Assembly: GCA_900313475.1 (NCBI GenBank)
Contig: OMRJ01000228.1
Location: forward strand, 1-10,744
DNA from: an uncultured Eubacteriales bacterium
GTDB lineage: Bacteria; Bacillota; Clostridia; Oscillospirales; Acutalibacteraceae
DNA length: 10,744 nucleotides
Reading direction: 5' to 3'
The position numbers were made by a program, and so were the translations under genes. Below, piece by piece: positions 1-6,391 of the stretch; position 1 is the stretch's first letter; every line of letters starts with the position of its first letter. The notes under the pieces were generated by a model. The model was not told the DNA's origin, ran no database searches, and was given only the letters and a program-made list of their open reading frames with translations.

Positions 1-10
1 AGGATTGTTT

Positions 11-40
11 TTGCTTCAGTCTATGACAATCTTGAAGCAA
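11..40. other. Hairpin over the stop codon of the GH29 gene
   Basis: TTGCTTCA (11-18) is a perfect inverted repeat of TGAAGCAA (33-40), with a 14-nt loop. It overlaps the TGA stop codon of the minus-strand fucosidase. Read on the minus strand it is followed by A-rich rather than T-rich sequence, so it does not look like a complete intrinsic terminator. It may be an RNA-stabilising 3' structure or chance. The true terminator probably lies outside the window. Confidence 0.35.
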
Positions 41-1479
41 AGCGGCATGTCGCTTTGAACTTCTTTTGAAAGACTTATTTTCAGTGATTTTGCATCGTGC
101 GTCCATTTGACTTTAACATTGCTGTGACCGAGTAATTCAATTGTACGAATATCATAGCGGATGCCGTCGTTTCTGTAGCCGAGAGATTTTACCGTAAACG
201 ATTTTCTGCTTTCGTTTGACATCGGAAAAACATAGACGGTTCCCGTTTTGTATGTGAAGCGGTAGTCGCGCCTTGAGTAGATCAGATTGTCGTTAAACGC
301 CTTGTTGTCCTCTTTTGAACCTTCCCCGAACACCGAGAAAGGCTCGCTGCCGTATATCGCTTCGCCGCAGTCTTTCAGCCATTCGCCGAGCTTTAACAGA
401 ACGGCTTTTTCCTCATCACATACCGTGCCGTTCGCTTTCGGACCGACATTGAGCATGAGGCAGCCGTTTTTTGATACAACATCGATAAGATTTGTCGCAC
501 AGCTGTATGCGCTCTTAAACTCATTGTTTTCGGTGTAGCCCCATGAGTTTTTTGCAATCGCCGTGTCACACTGCCACACCTCGCGCGAAATGCCGTTTAT
601 CTGTCCTCGTTCGACATCGTAAACCGCGCAGCCCTGCATAATGCAGCCGTTTTTGTAGAATACAACGGGTGTGATGCCCCATTCGTCGCATCTGTTGTAG
701 TAGTATGCGAGAAATTTGCGTATGTAGGGCTTAAATTCGCTTTGATATATCCACCAGTCGAAATATATTCCCCACGGCTTGTTTTTATCAATCATTTCAC
801 ATGATGACGCAAGCCAGTCACGCAGCCAGTAATCGGGCGCCTCAATACCGTCCTCATGTCCGGGACGGGCGTTTTCGGGCTTCTGAAGCATGCACGGACC
901 GTACAGGTCGCGATATTTTTCACCGTGAGCTTCGCTGCCCGGAACATTTTCAATCGCGCCGTTTAAAAACCACAGATGCTCCGCGCGGTGGCTCGAACAG
1001 AAAAATTTGAGTCCTTTTTTTTCAAACGCCTCGTGCAGTTCCGCCTGATAGTCGTGTCCCGTTAAATTATAGGTGTTCCATCTGTTCAGTTCGCTTTTGT
1101 ACATTTTAACGCCGTCGTGGTGTTCGCTGACGGGCATAACGTGTTTTGCCCCGCTTTTTGCAAACAGCTCCGCCCACTCGTCCGCGTTGAATTTGTCGGG
1201 ATGAAAGCGCTCTACTATCTGTCGGTAGTCACCGTTTTCGCCGAGGTTTTTAACTCTCCAGTCCCAGCTTTCGGTGCCGGGATGATACATTTCACGCGGG
1301 AACCATTCGCTTTGTGTCGCAGGAACGGAATAGCAGCCCCAGTGGACAAACAGTCCGAAACGGTTTTCCTTGTACCAGTCGGGAACCTTATATTGCGCAA
1401 GGCTCTCCCATGTGTCCTTGAAGCGACCGTTTGTTATAACGTTGTCGATTTGTTCGATGTAAGCGTCAATCGCTGTCAT
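16..1479 (-). CDS. GH29 alpha-L-fucosidase (GH29-A-like), cytoplasmic
   Basis: This 487-aa protein belongs to glycoside hydrolase family 29, retaining enzymes that release alpha-L-fucose from glycans. Visible motifs are FGLFVHWG (residues 41-48) at the first barrel strand, EHHDG (119-123), the likely nucleophile Asp241 in GIYFDWW, and the conserved SWGY (312-315) and SKNGCLMLNVGP (336-347) segments typical of the family. A beta-sandwich-like tail fills about 385-487. The usual TAKHHDG motif is replaced by PVSEHHDG, so it is a divergent subgroup member and the fucose specificity is inferred. There is no signal peptide or transmembrane segment, which points to an intracellular enzyme acting on imported oligosaccharides. 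The start is fixed by a strong GGGAGG (minus strand, 1493-1488) eight bases before the ATG. It is transcribed divergently from a second GH29 gene. The acid/base residue cannot be assigned from sequence alone. Confidence 0.9.
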   Translation of the reverse strand: MTAIDAYIEQIDNVITNGRFKDTWESLAQYKVPDWYKENRFGLFVHWGCYSVPATQSEWFPREMYHPGTESWDWRVKNLGENGDYRQIVERFHPDKFNADEWAELFAKSGAKHVMPVSEHHDGVKMYKSELNRWNTYNLTGHDYQAELHEAFEKKGLKFFCSSHRAEHLWFLNGAIENVPGSEAHGEKYRDLYGPCMLQKPENARPGHEDGIEAPDYWLRDWLASSCEMIDKNKPWGIYFDWWIYQSEFKPYIRKFLAYYYNRCDEWGITPVVFYKNGCIMQGCAVYDVERGQINGISREVWQCDTAIAKNSWGYTENNEFKSAYSCATNLIDVVSKNGCLMLNVGPKANGTVCDEEKAVLLKLGEWLKDCGEAIYGSEPFSVFGEGSKEDNKAFNDNLIYSRRDYRFTYKTGTVYVFPMSNESRKSFTVKSLGYRNDGIRYDIRTIELLGHSNVKVKWTHDAKSLKISLSKEVQSDMPLCFKIVID

Positions 1480-1528
1480 TTCTTATTCCTCCCGTCAAAA
1501 AACAAAAAAAATATTGCTTTACGCTTTA

Positions 1529-1546
1529 GTTATATGATAACATATA
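1529..1546. promoter_or_regulatory. Overlapping palindromes, putative operator between divergent fucosidase genes
   Basis: Two interlocked palindromes lie here: GTTAT-ATG-ATAAC (1529-1541) and TATATG-ATAA-CATATA (1531-1546). They cover the -10 region of the minus-strand promoter and the likely -10 region of the plus-strand gene, which is where a repressor controlling both fucosidase transcripts would bind. No regulator gene for this block lies in the window. The A/T-rich context makes chance palindromes possible. Confidence 0.35.
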
Positions 1547-1562
1547 CCTCGGCAGGTGTCAA
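1534..1562 (-). promoter_or_regulatory. Sigma-A-type promoter of the minus-strand fucosidase
   Basis: On the minus strand there is a perfect -35 box TTGACA (1562-1557), a 17-bp spacer and a -10 box TATCAT (1539-1534). This places the transcription start about 50 bases before the ATG at 1479. The divergent plus-strand promoter is much less clear: TTGCTT at 1514-1519 with TAACAT at 1538-1543 (18-bp spacer) is the best candidate. Confidence 0.6.
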
Positions 1563-1591
1563 ATACGGACATCGCGGAACGGAGAATAATG

Positions 1592-2935
1592 ATGAAAGAT
1601 TTTATAAGAGCGGCGGCACATGTCAAGCCGAACAAAAATCAGTTGCGTCTTATAACGGAAACACCTTTTTATGCGTTTGTGCATTTCAGTCCCAACACCT
1701 ACACCGGTCTTGAATGGGGCTTGGGAAATGAACCCTGCGAAATTTTTGATCCTACGGAGCTTGACTGTGATCAATGGTGTGAGGCAATAAAAAGCGCGGG
1801 AATGAAGGGTGCCGTTATAACGGCAAAGCATCACGACGGGTTTTGTCTGTGGCAGACCGCATATACCGAGCACAGCATAAAAAACAGCCCTTATAAAAAC
1901 GGTAAGGGCGATATCGTGCGCGAGTTTTCGGACGCGTGCAGCCGTCACGGACTGAAATTCGGCTTTTACCTCTCCCCGTGGGACAGAAACAGCCCGATCT
2001 ACGGCACACCCGAGTATAACGACTATTATAAGGCGCAGCTTACGGAGCTGCTTACAAACTACGGCGAGGTTTTTCACGTGTGGTTTGACGGCGCCTGCGG
2101 AGAGGGACCGAACGGCAAAAAACAGGAGTATGATTTTAACGGTTATTTTGAATTGATACGTAAATATCAGCCAAATGCGACGATTTTTAACGACCGCGGA
2201 ATGATCCGTTGGTGCGGAAACGAAGCGGGACAGGCTCACCATGCCGAGTGGTCGGTGGTTCCGTCGGAGCTTTGTCCGTTCTGTGAGGTTCAAACCGGCC
2301 CCGGGCCGTTTTCGGGAAGCCTTGAGTATATGTACAATTCAGATGAAAATATCGGCTCCATAAGCAATATAATGTATTCAAAAGGTCTTGTTTTTGCCCC
2401 GTCCGAGGTCGATATGTCGATTCGGGACGGATGGTTTTACCACGCGGATGAACAGCCTCATTCGCTTGAACGGCTTTTTAACACATATCTTAATTCCGTC
2501 GGCTTCAACACGACATTTATTCTTAACATTCCTCCGATGCCGAACGGTAAATTCGACGAAAGGGATGTTGAGCGGCTTCACGAGCTCGGCGAAAAGCTCA
2601 AAAACGAATTCGGAACAAACATAGCCGAAAACGCAGAAATAACCGTTACACCCTATTGCGGCAGCGACACTCAAACGGTTGTCGAGATAACGCTTGACGG
2701 CGAACACGATATACACTATATAGACTTTTGCGAGAATATCGCAGAGGGACAGCGCATAGAGAGCTTTATTGTTCAATCTCCCGACAGCGACGGCATATGG
2801 CGGAACCGCGCGTTCGGCACGACCGTCGGAGCACGGAAAATCGTTCCTCTGAAAGACCTGCGCACAGACCGCATCAGAATATTCGTTAACGCTTCGCGGG
2901 ATACACCGGAATTCGGTACATTTAAAATATACTGA
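1592..2935 (+). CDS. GH29-B-type alpha-L-fucosidase, cytoplasmic
   Basis: The 447-aa product is a GH29 alpha-L-fucosidase whose motifs fit subfamily B, which favours alpha-1,3/1,4-linked fucose in branched glycans such as Lewis-type structures. The barrel contains TAKHHDGF (77-84), the nucleophile Asp166 in VWFDGACGEGPNGK, and Glu211 in GNEAGQ, placed where GH29-B enzymes carry the acid/base; the 45-residue gap fits my memory of characterised members. Residues about 345-447 look like a beta-sandwich tail. There is no signal peptide. Two adjacent ATGs occur at 1589 and 1592; GGAG at 1581-1584 is spaced 7 nt from the second, which I chose. The sugar isomerase gene follows after 27 nt, so the two are probably co-transcribed. 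Linkage specificity is inferred. Confidence 0.9.
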   Translation: MKDFIRAAAHVKPNKNQLRLITETPFYAFVHFSPNTYTGLEWGLGNEPCEIFDPTELDCDQWCEAIKSAGMKGAVITAKHHDGFCLWQTAYTEHSIKNSPYKNGKGDIVREFSDACSRHGLKFGFYLSPWDRNSPIYGTPEYNDYYKAQLTELLTNYGEVFHVWFDGACGEGPNGKKQEYDFNGYFELIRKYQPNATIFNDRGMIRWCGNEAGQAHHAEWSVVPSELCPFCEVQTGPGPFSGSLEYMYNSDENIGSISNIMYSKGLVFAPSEVDMSIRDGWFYHADEQPHSLERLFNTYLNSVGFNTTFILNIPPMPNGKFDERDVERLHELGEKLKNEFGTNIAENAEITVTPYCGSDTQTVVEITLDGEHDIHYIDFCENIAEGQRIESFIVQSPDSDGIWRNRAFGTTVGARKIVPLKDLRTDRIRIFVNASRDTPEFGTFKIY

Positions 2936-2962
2936 TAATTTATTTAAGGAGAAAAACAGGAA

Positions 2963-3832
2963 ATGAAAACTTCAACGGAAATCGGGTCATCATCACTCAT
3001 TGTCGGAAACGAAAAGGCAGTTGAGCTTGTCGCAAAAGCAGGCTTTGACGCATGGGACTTTTCAATGTTCGATGTAACGCATTGCGACAGAGAAAAAATG
3101 ATTCTTATCCCGAACGATCATCCGATGTTCGGGAAGGATTATGTTGCATACTGCCGTAAACTCAAGCAGATAGGACTTGATAACGGTATCGTATGCAATC
3201 AGTCCCACGCGCCGTACCCGTCCTGCGGCAAAAACAGCATAGACATATTAAAACGCGCGATAGAGTGCACTGCCGAAGCGGGCGGTAAAATCTGTATCAT
3301 TCACCCGAATAACAGTCAGACGGTTGAGGAGAATGCCGAAATGTATGAGCTTCTGCTTCCGTTTGCAAAGCAGCACGGCGTAAAGATCGCAACCGAAAAC
3401 ATGTGGAACTGGGACGGAGAGAAAAAACAGGCGACCTCCGCAGCCTGCTCCGATGAAAAAAGCTTTAATGCGCATCTTGACGCCGTAAACGATCCGTTCT
3501 TTGTCGCGTGTCTTGATATAGGGCACGCCGAAATGCGCGGACTTAACACAAGCGCCGAAAAAATGATACTTGCCCTCGGCGACCGTTTGCAGGCGCTTCA
3601 TATTCATGACAACGATAAATATCATGATTCTCATCAGATTCCGTTCTCAATGGATATCGATTTCACAAAGGCAGTCAATGCGCTGAAAAAGATAGGATAT
3701 AAAGGATACTTCACCCTTGAATGCGACGCGCATATAAACGGACGCTCTGCCGATACTCTTTTTGACGGACTTTGCGACATGCAGCGTGCGGTTCGCCGCC
3801 TTGCCGACATGTTTGAAGCCTCGCAGGCTTGA
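2963..3832 (+). CDS. Sugar phosphate isomerase/epimerase (xylose isomerase-like TIM barrel)
   Basis: This 289-aa protein has the AP-endonuclease-2/xylose-isomerase-like barrel fold used by metal-dependent sugar isomerases and epimerases. The expected metal-ligand positions are visible: Glu145 in IATENM, Asp185 and His188 in CLDIGHAEM, His213/His215 in ALHIHDND, and Glu253 in FTLECDAH. Length is normal for the family. An AAGGAG at 2946-2951 and a closer AGGAA precede the ATG. It lies just downstream of the GH29-B gene, so it may act on fucose or on another sugar from the same glycan. The family is too broad to name the substrate, and it is not the classical L-fucose isomerase FucI, which is a much larger protein of a different fold. 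Confidence 0.85.
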   Translation: MKTSTEIGSSSLIVGNEKAVELVAKAGFDAWDFSMFDVTHCDREKMILIPNDHPMFGKDYVAYCRKLKQIGLDNGIVCNQSHAPYPSCGKNSIDILKRAIECTAEAGGKICIIHPNNSQTVEENAEMYELLLPFAKQHGVKIATENMWNWDGEKKQATSAACSDEKSFNAHLDAVNDPFFVACLDIGHAEMRGLNTSAEKMILALGDRLQALHIHDNDKYHDSHQIPFSMDIDFTKAVNALKKIGYKGYFTLECDAHINGRSADTLFDGLCDMQRAVRRLADMFEASQA

Positions 3833-3872
3833 AAAAGTAATAAATAAGCAATATCGAACCAAAAAAACAAGC

Positions 3873-3901
3873 GTATTTTTTTGCTTTGAATGAGCACAAT
3901 A
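3873..3901 (+). promoter_or_regulatory. Putative forespore sigma-G/F promoter of the spoVA operon
   Basis: Upstream of spoVAC, GTATT (3873-3877) resembles the sigma-G -35 pattern GHATR with one mismatch. After 17 bp, CACAATA (3895-3901) matches the sigma-G -10 pattern CATNHTA with one mismatch. Read as sigma-F, GCGTA (3871-3875) and GAGCACAATA (3892-3901) are 16 bp apart. No sigma-A promoter of similar quality lies here. SpoVA genes are forespore-expressed in characterised spore formers, so this assignment fits the biology, but it rests on short motifs. Confidence 0.45.
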
Positions 3902-3926
3902 TATCGGTGAAAGGATATGATGTGCA

Positions 3927-4394
3927 GTGGGAAAGAGTAAAAAAATAAAATCCGAAGCGGAAATTCAATACGACAAAAAAGTAAAAGAGGTCTCGCCGAC
4001 TTCGCCTTTGCTCACGGACTGTGTAAAGGCGTTTCTGTTCGGCGGGGCTGTTTGCGTTGTCGGAGAGGTTTTTTACACGCTGTATTCTTATCTCGGCGTG
4101 TCGGAGAAAAACTGTGCGACGGGTGTATCGATAACGCTTATTGTGATTGCCGCCGCGCTTACCGGAATAGGTGTGTTTGATAAAATTGCAAAGCATGCCG
4201 GCGCGGGAACCGTCGTGCCGATAACCGGTTTTGCAAATTCCGTGGCAGCTCCGGCTATTGAATTTGCGACGGAGGGACACATAACGGGAACAGCCGTTAA
4301 GATGTTTTCGATAGCCGGTCCCGTAATAGTTTACGGCAGTGCTGCGGCATCTCTTTACGGTCTTATCTATTACTGTTTTTGCAGGGGAGTTTAG
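3927..4394 (+). CDS. spoVAC: Stage V sporulation protein AC (SpoVAC), spore dipicolinate channel protein
   Basis: SpoVAC is an inner-membrane protein of the SpoVA complex, which moves Ca-dipicolinic acid into the forming spore and releases it at germination; B. subtilis SpoVAC behaves as a mechanosensitive channel. The 155-aa product has a charged N-terminus (1-28), then hydrophobic segments at about 33-55, 65-84, 94-112 and 125-150. The family pattern is visible around SPLLTDCVKAFLFGGAVC and the conserved central stretch HAGAGTVVPITGFANS (90-105). An in-frame TGA at 3918 leaves GTG at 3927 as the first usable start, preceded by AAAGGA (3910-3915) at an 11-nt spacing. The spoVAD ATG begins one base after the stop, so the two are translationally close and form one operon. 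Confidence 0.93.
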   Translation: MGKSKKIKSEAEIQYDKKVKEVSPTSPLLTDCVKAFLFGGAVCVVGEVFYTLYSYLGVSEKNCATGVSITLIVIAAALTGIGVFDKIAKHAGAGTVVPITGFANSVAAPAIEFATEGHITGTAVKMFSIAGPVIVYGSAAASLYGLIYYCFCRGV

Positions 4395-4395
4395 T

Positions 4396-5412
4396 ATGAA
4401 AAATAAACGTGTAAACGATCTTTCAAGCATGCCCGTTATAATCGGTGCGGCGGGGGTCGCGGGGCAGACGGAGGGTAAAGGGCCTCTGTCTGAGCGGTTC
4501 GATTATGTTTTTGCTGACGACGGGATGGGGGAGAATACATGGGAATCCGCGGAAAAGGCGCTGTGCCGAAAGGCCTTTGAAACAGCAACGGCTAAAAGCG
4601 GTCTTGCATATGAGGATATCGGCATAGTTTTCGGCGGCGATCTTGTAAACCAGTGTACGCCGAGCGCGTTCGGTCTTAAGGATTACGGCATTCCGTTCGC
4701 GGGGCTTTTCGGCGCATGCTCAACCTTCGCTCTCGGCTTGGCGCTTGCCGCCGTTTTTGTCGATCGAAAAATTTTCAGGTTTGCGGCGGCGGAGGCATCC
4801 TCGCATTTTTGCTCGGCTGAAAAGCAATTCAGAATGCCGCTTGAATACGGCGGTCAGCGTCCGCCCACGGCACAGAGAACGGTGTCGGGTGCGGGGGCGT
4901 GCATATTGGGACAGAAAGAAAACGGCGTGTGCGTCAAAAAGGTGATGTTCGGCAGAATTTGCGACCGCGGCGTTACCGACGCGACCAATTTCGGAGCTGT
5001 AATGGCCCCTGCGGCTGCCGATACCGCAGCAGTCTTCCTGCAGGAAACAAAAACATCTCCGACCGACTACGGAATGATTCTGACAGGTGACCTCGGTAAG
5101 GTGGGCAGCGAGCTTATGACACAGCTTTTGCTTGAAGAAAACAAAATCGACATTTCGGGTGTGCAGACGGACTGCGGTAATATTATTTATGACGATGTTT
5201 GTCAGGATGTTCACTGCGGCGGTTCGGGGTGCGGCTGTTCGGCAAGCGTCGTGGCTTCTCATATCTACAGAAAAATCGCCGACGGAGAAACGGACAATGT
5301 TCTGTTTATCGGCACCGGAGCGCTTATGTCTCCGTTAAGCTCATTGCAGGGTGATACCGTTCCCGGAATAGCGCATGCGGTGCTTATCGGGAGAAAGGGG
5401 AATTGCGTATGA
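4396..5412 (+). CDS. spoVAD: Stage V sporulation protein AD (SpoVAD), dipicolinate-binding
   Basis: SpoVAD has a thiolase/ketosynthase-like fold without known enzymatic activity. In B. subtilis it binds dipicolinic acid and is needed for its uptake into spores. The 338-aa product carries hallmark segments: VIIGAAGVAG near the N-terminus (14-23), GACST around Cys108, YGGQRPPTAQRTVSGAG (151-167), the Cys/Gly-rich HCGGSGCGCSAS (273-284) and TGALMSPLSSLQGD (307-320), followed by PGIAHAV. The start at 4396 is preceded by GGGGAG (4384-4389), and the family N-terminus begins here; an upstream in-frame ATG inside spoVAC would only add unrelated residues. The stop overlaps the ATG of a 52-codon ORF (ATGA). 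No spoVAE follows, unlike the common spoVAC-spoVAD-spoVAE order. Confidence 0.95.
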   Translation: MKNKRVNDLSSMPVIIGAAGVAGQTEGKGPLSERFDYVFADDGMGENTWESAEKALCRKAFETATAKSGLAYEDIGIVFGGDLVNQCTPSAFGLKDYGIPFAGLFGACSTFALGLALAAVFVDRKIFRFAAAEASSHFCSAEKQFRMPLEYGGQRPPTAQRTVSGAGACILGQKENGVCVKKVMFGRICDRGVTDATNFGAVMAPAAADTAAVFLQETKTSPTDYGMILTGDLGKVGSELMTQLLLEENKIDISGVQTDCGNIIYDDVCQDVHCGGSGCGCSASVVASHIYRKIADGETDNVLFIGTGALMSPLSSLQGDTVPGIAHAVLIGRKGNCV

Positions 5413-5567
5413 CTGCCGATAAGATTTTTAACACCGTGACGCGTGACATAAAACTGATAAATTTTGCGGGAAAAACAGCGAAAACGGTACGTTTTCTCGG
5501 TGCTGCGGTCGGTTTCGCCGTTGCTGCCGTTACGGTAATTGACGCGGTAAAGCTTATCAGAAAATAA
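5409..5567 (+). CDS. Small 52-aa membrane protein in the spoVAE position
   Basis: I do not recognise this protein. It is 52 aa with a basic amphipathic N-terminal half (residues 1-28, with Lys at 5, 15, 22 and 25 and Arg at 12 and 28), one probable membrane helix at about 29-46 (rich in Ala, Val and Gly), and a short basic end VKLIRK. Its ATG overlaps the spoVAD stop (ATGA), and AAAGGGG at 5394-5400 sits 8 nt upstream, a well-placed ribosome binding site. It is the last gene before a terminator hairpin, so it is almost certainly translated with spoVACD. It is too short to be SpoVAE, which has roughly 115 aa and several membrane segments, and shows no sign of being a fragment of it. A role as a small SpoVA-associated or spore membrane protein is inference from context only. 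Confidence 0.65.
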   Translation: MTADKIFNTVTRDIKLINFAGKTAKTVRFLGAAVGFAVAAVTVIDAVKLIRK

Positions 5568-5605
5568 CTCTGCAGCCGCAAATGTCAAGAACGCTGTTTT
5601 GCGCG

Positions 5606-5665
5606 AAAAAACAAAAAACCGTATTTCACATTGTGCATTATAATCAATGCCTCGTGAAATACGGT
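5606..5665 (-). terminator. Intrinsic terminator of the XRE gene, probably bidirectional
   Basis: ACCGTATTTCAC (5618-5629) and GTGAAATACGGT (5654-5665) form a perfect 12-bp stem. Inside the loop GCATT (5635-5639) pairs with AATGC (5646-5650), giving an extended hairpin. On the minus strand it is followed by TTTTT, G and TTTTTT (5617-5606), an excellent terminator for the XRE gene. On the plus strand ACGGTTTTT (5677-5685) can pair with AAAAACCGT (5614-5622), so it may also end the spoVA transcript. Confidence 0.85.
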
Positions 5666-5728
5666 ATTCGTAAGAAACGGTTTTTGTTATTAAGCGTTTT
5701 TTTGATACATAAGGCAGCCCCGGAATAA

Positions 5729-6289
5729 TTAAATGAGGCTGTCAAGGTATTGCTTTATCAGAATATCGGCACGTCCGATTACCGTGGCAAGACATTCTGC
5801 TGATTCAATGTCAATGCGCTTTTCCGAAAGTGCGGGAGGATTGCCCGCAAGAGCCGACAGCACCGGATTACATAATTCCGATGTGTTTTTTCCTTCGTTG
5901 TCAAGCATTGCGAGATATTTTTTTATGCACACGGAGAAAAAATCCGTGAAAAGCGCTTCGCTTGCGTCGTCTGTTGCCTCGGCTGCATCCGACAGTCTGA
6001 CAAGCGTTCGAAGCACTGTGAGAGGTTCTGCACGGCGGTCGGATGAAAGAGGTGTTTCGTCTGTAAGCGTGCCGGATTTTTCGGAGGAGCTTACTCCGAG
6101 CATATAGTCGGACGATACACCGTAATATTCCGCCGCTTTGACAACGAAATCAAGGCTGCATTCGCGGATTCCCTTTTCATAGTGAGATAAAAGAGCCTGT
6201 GATATTCCGAGGTCGGTTGCCGCCTGCTTCTGCGACAGCCCGGCGTTGTGTCTGAGCAGAAGGAGTTTTGAAGAAAATTCGGCGCTCAT
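5729..6289 (-). CDS. XRE-family helix-turn-helix transcriptional regulator
   Basis: The 186-aa protein has a Cro/CI-type helix-turn-helix at residues 8-65, with the typical pattern LSQKQAATDLGISQALLSHYEKG, followed by a C-terminal half of about 120 residues that is mostly helical and unrecognised; it may serve dimerisation or ligand sensing. The start has GAGG on the minus strand (6300-6297) 7 nt upstream. The gene diverges from a histidine phosphatase-DUF896 operon, and the shared 100-bp gap holds both promoters overlaid by three copies of an 8-bp half-site. This strongly suggests the protein represses itself and the neighbouring operon. The signal that relieves repression is not evident. 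No toxin partner or phage gene lies nearby, so a free-standing regulator is more likely than an antitoxin or prophage repressor. Confidence 0.9.
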   Translation of the reverse strand: MSAEFSSKLLLLRHNAGLSQKQAATDLGISQALLSHYEKGIRECSLDFVVKAAEYYGVSSDYMLGVSSSEKSGTLTDETPLSSDRRAEPLTVLRTLVRLSDAAEATDDASEALFTDFFSVCIKKYLAMLDNEGKNTSELCNPVLSALAGNPPALSEKRIDIESAECLATVIGRADILIKQYLDSLI

Positions 6290-6300
6290 TACGATACCTC

Positions 6301-6329
6301 TTGATTCTTTCTTAAATCGGATGTATAAT
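6301..6329 (+). promoter_or_regulatory. Sigma-A promoter of the phosphatase-DUF896 operon
   Basis: TTGATT (6301-6306), a 17-bp spacer and a perfect -10 box TATAAT (6324-6329) lie upstream of the phosphatase gene. The expected start near 6336 leaves a leader of about 55 nt. The -10 box is itself part of the first TGTATAAT half-site. Confidence 0.75.
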
Positions 6330-6358
6330 ATATATTGAATTATACATTATGTATAATT
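6322..6358. promoter_or_regulatory. Three TGTATAAT half-sites, likely XRE operator
   Basis: TGTATAAT occurs at 6322-6329 (+), 6339-6346 (as its reverse complement) and 6350-6357 (+). The second and third form a perfect palindrome at 6338-6358 with 10-bp arms around a single T, and the first and second form an 8-bp inverted repeat. The sites overlap the -10 boxes of both divergent promoters, as expected for an autoregulating XRE repressor. That the neighbouring XRE protein binds here is inference. Confidence 0.7.
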
Positions 6359-6367
6359 TAAAGTCAA
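6339..6367 (-). promoter_or_regulatory. Sigma-A promoter of the XRE gene
   Basis: On the minus strand, TTGACT (6367-6362), a 17-bp spacer and a perfect -10 box TATAAT (6344-6339) give a strong promoter facing the regulator gene, with a predicted start near 6332. It crosses over the plus-strand promoter, so the two transcripts start almost back to back. Confidence 0.78.
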
Positions 6368-6391
6368 ATTTTATTTAGTCATGAGGTTAAG

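Noticed and set aside
1117..1713. 198-aa plus-strand ORF antisense to the first fucosidase
   Set aside because: It lies opposite a clear GH29 gene, runs through the promoter region and has no family-like pattern; it is a codon-bias shadow.
1559..2293. 244-aa minus-strand ORF
   Set aside because: It is antisense to the GH29-B gene whose motifs are intact; no ribosome binding site or recognisable domain.
3846..3886. Terminator after the sugar isomerase
   Set aside because: AAGCAA/TTGCTT and an A/T-only stem can pair, but there is no GC-rich stem followed by a T-run; too weak to call.
4339..4395. Upstream extension of SpoVAD
   Set aside because: The in-frame extension lies inside the end of spoVAC; the ATG at 4396 has a good ribosome binding site and fits the family N-terminus.
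3711..4430. 239-aa minus-strand ORF across spoVAC
   Set aside because: It is antisense to the end of the isomerase gene, all of spoVAC and the start of spoVAD; low-quality composition and no start signals.
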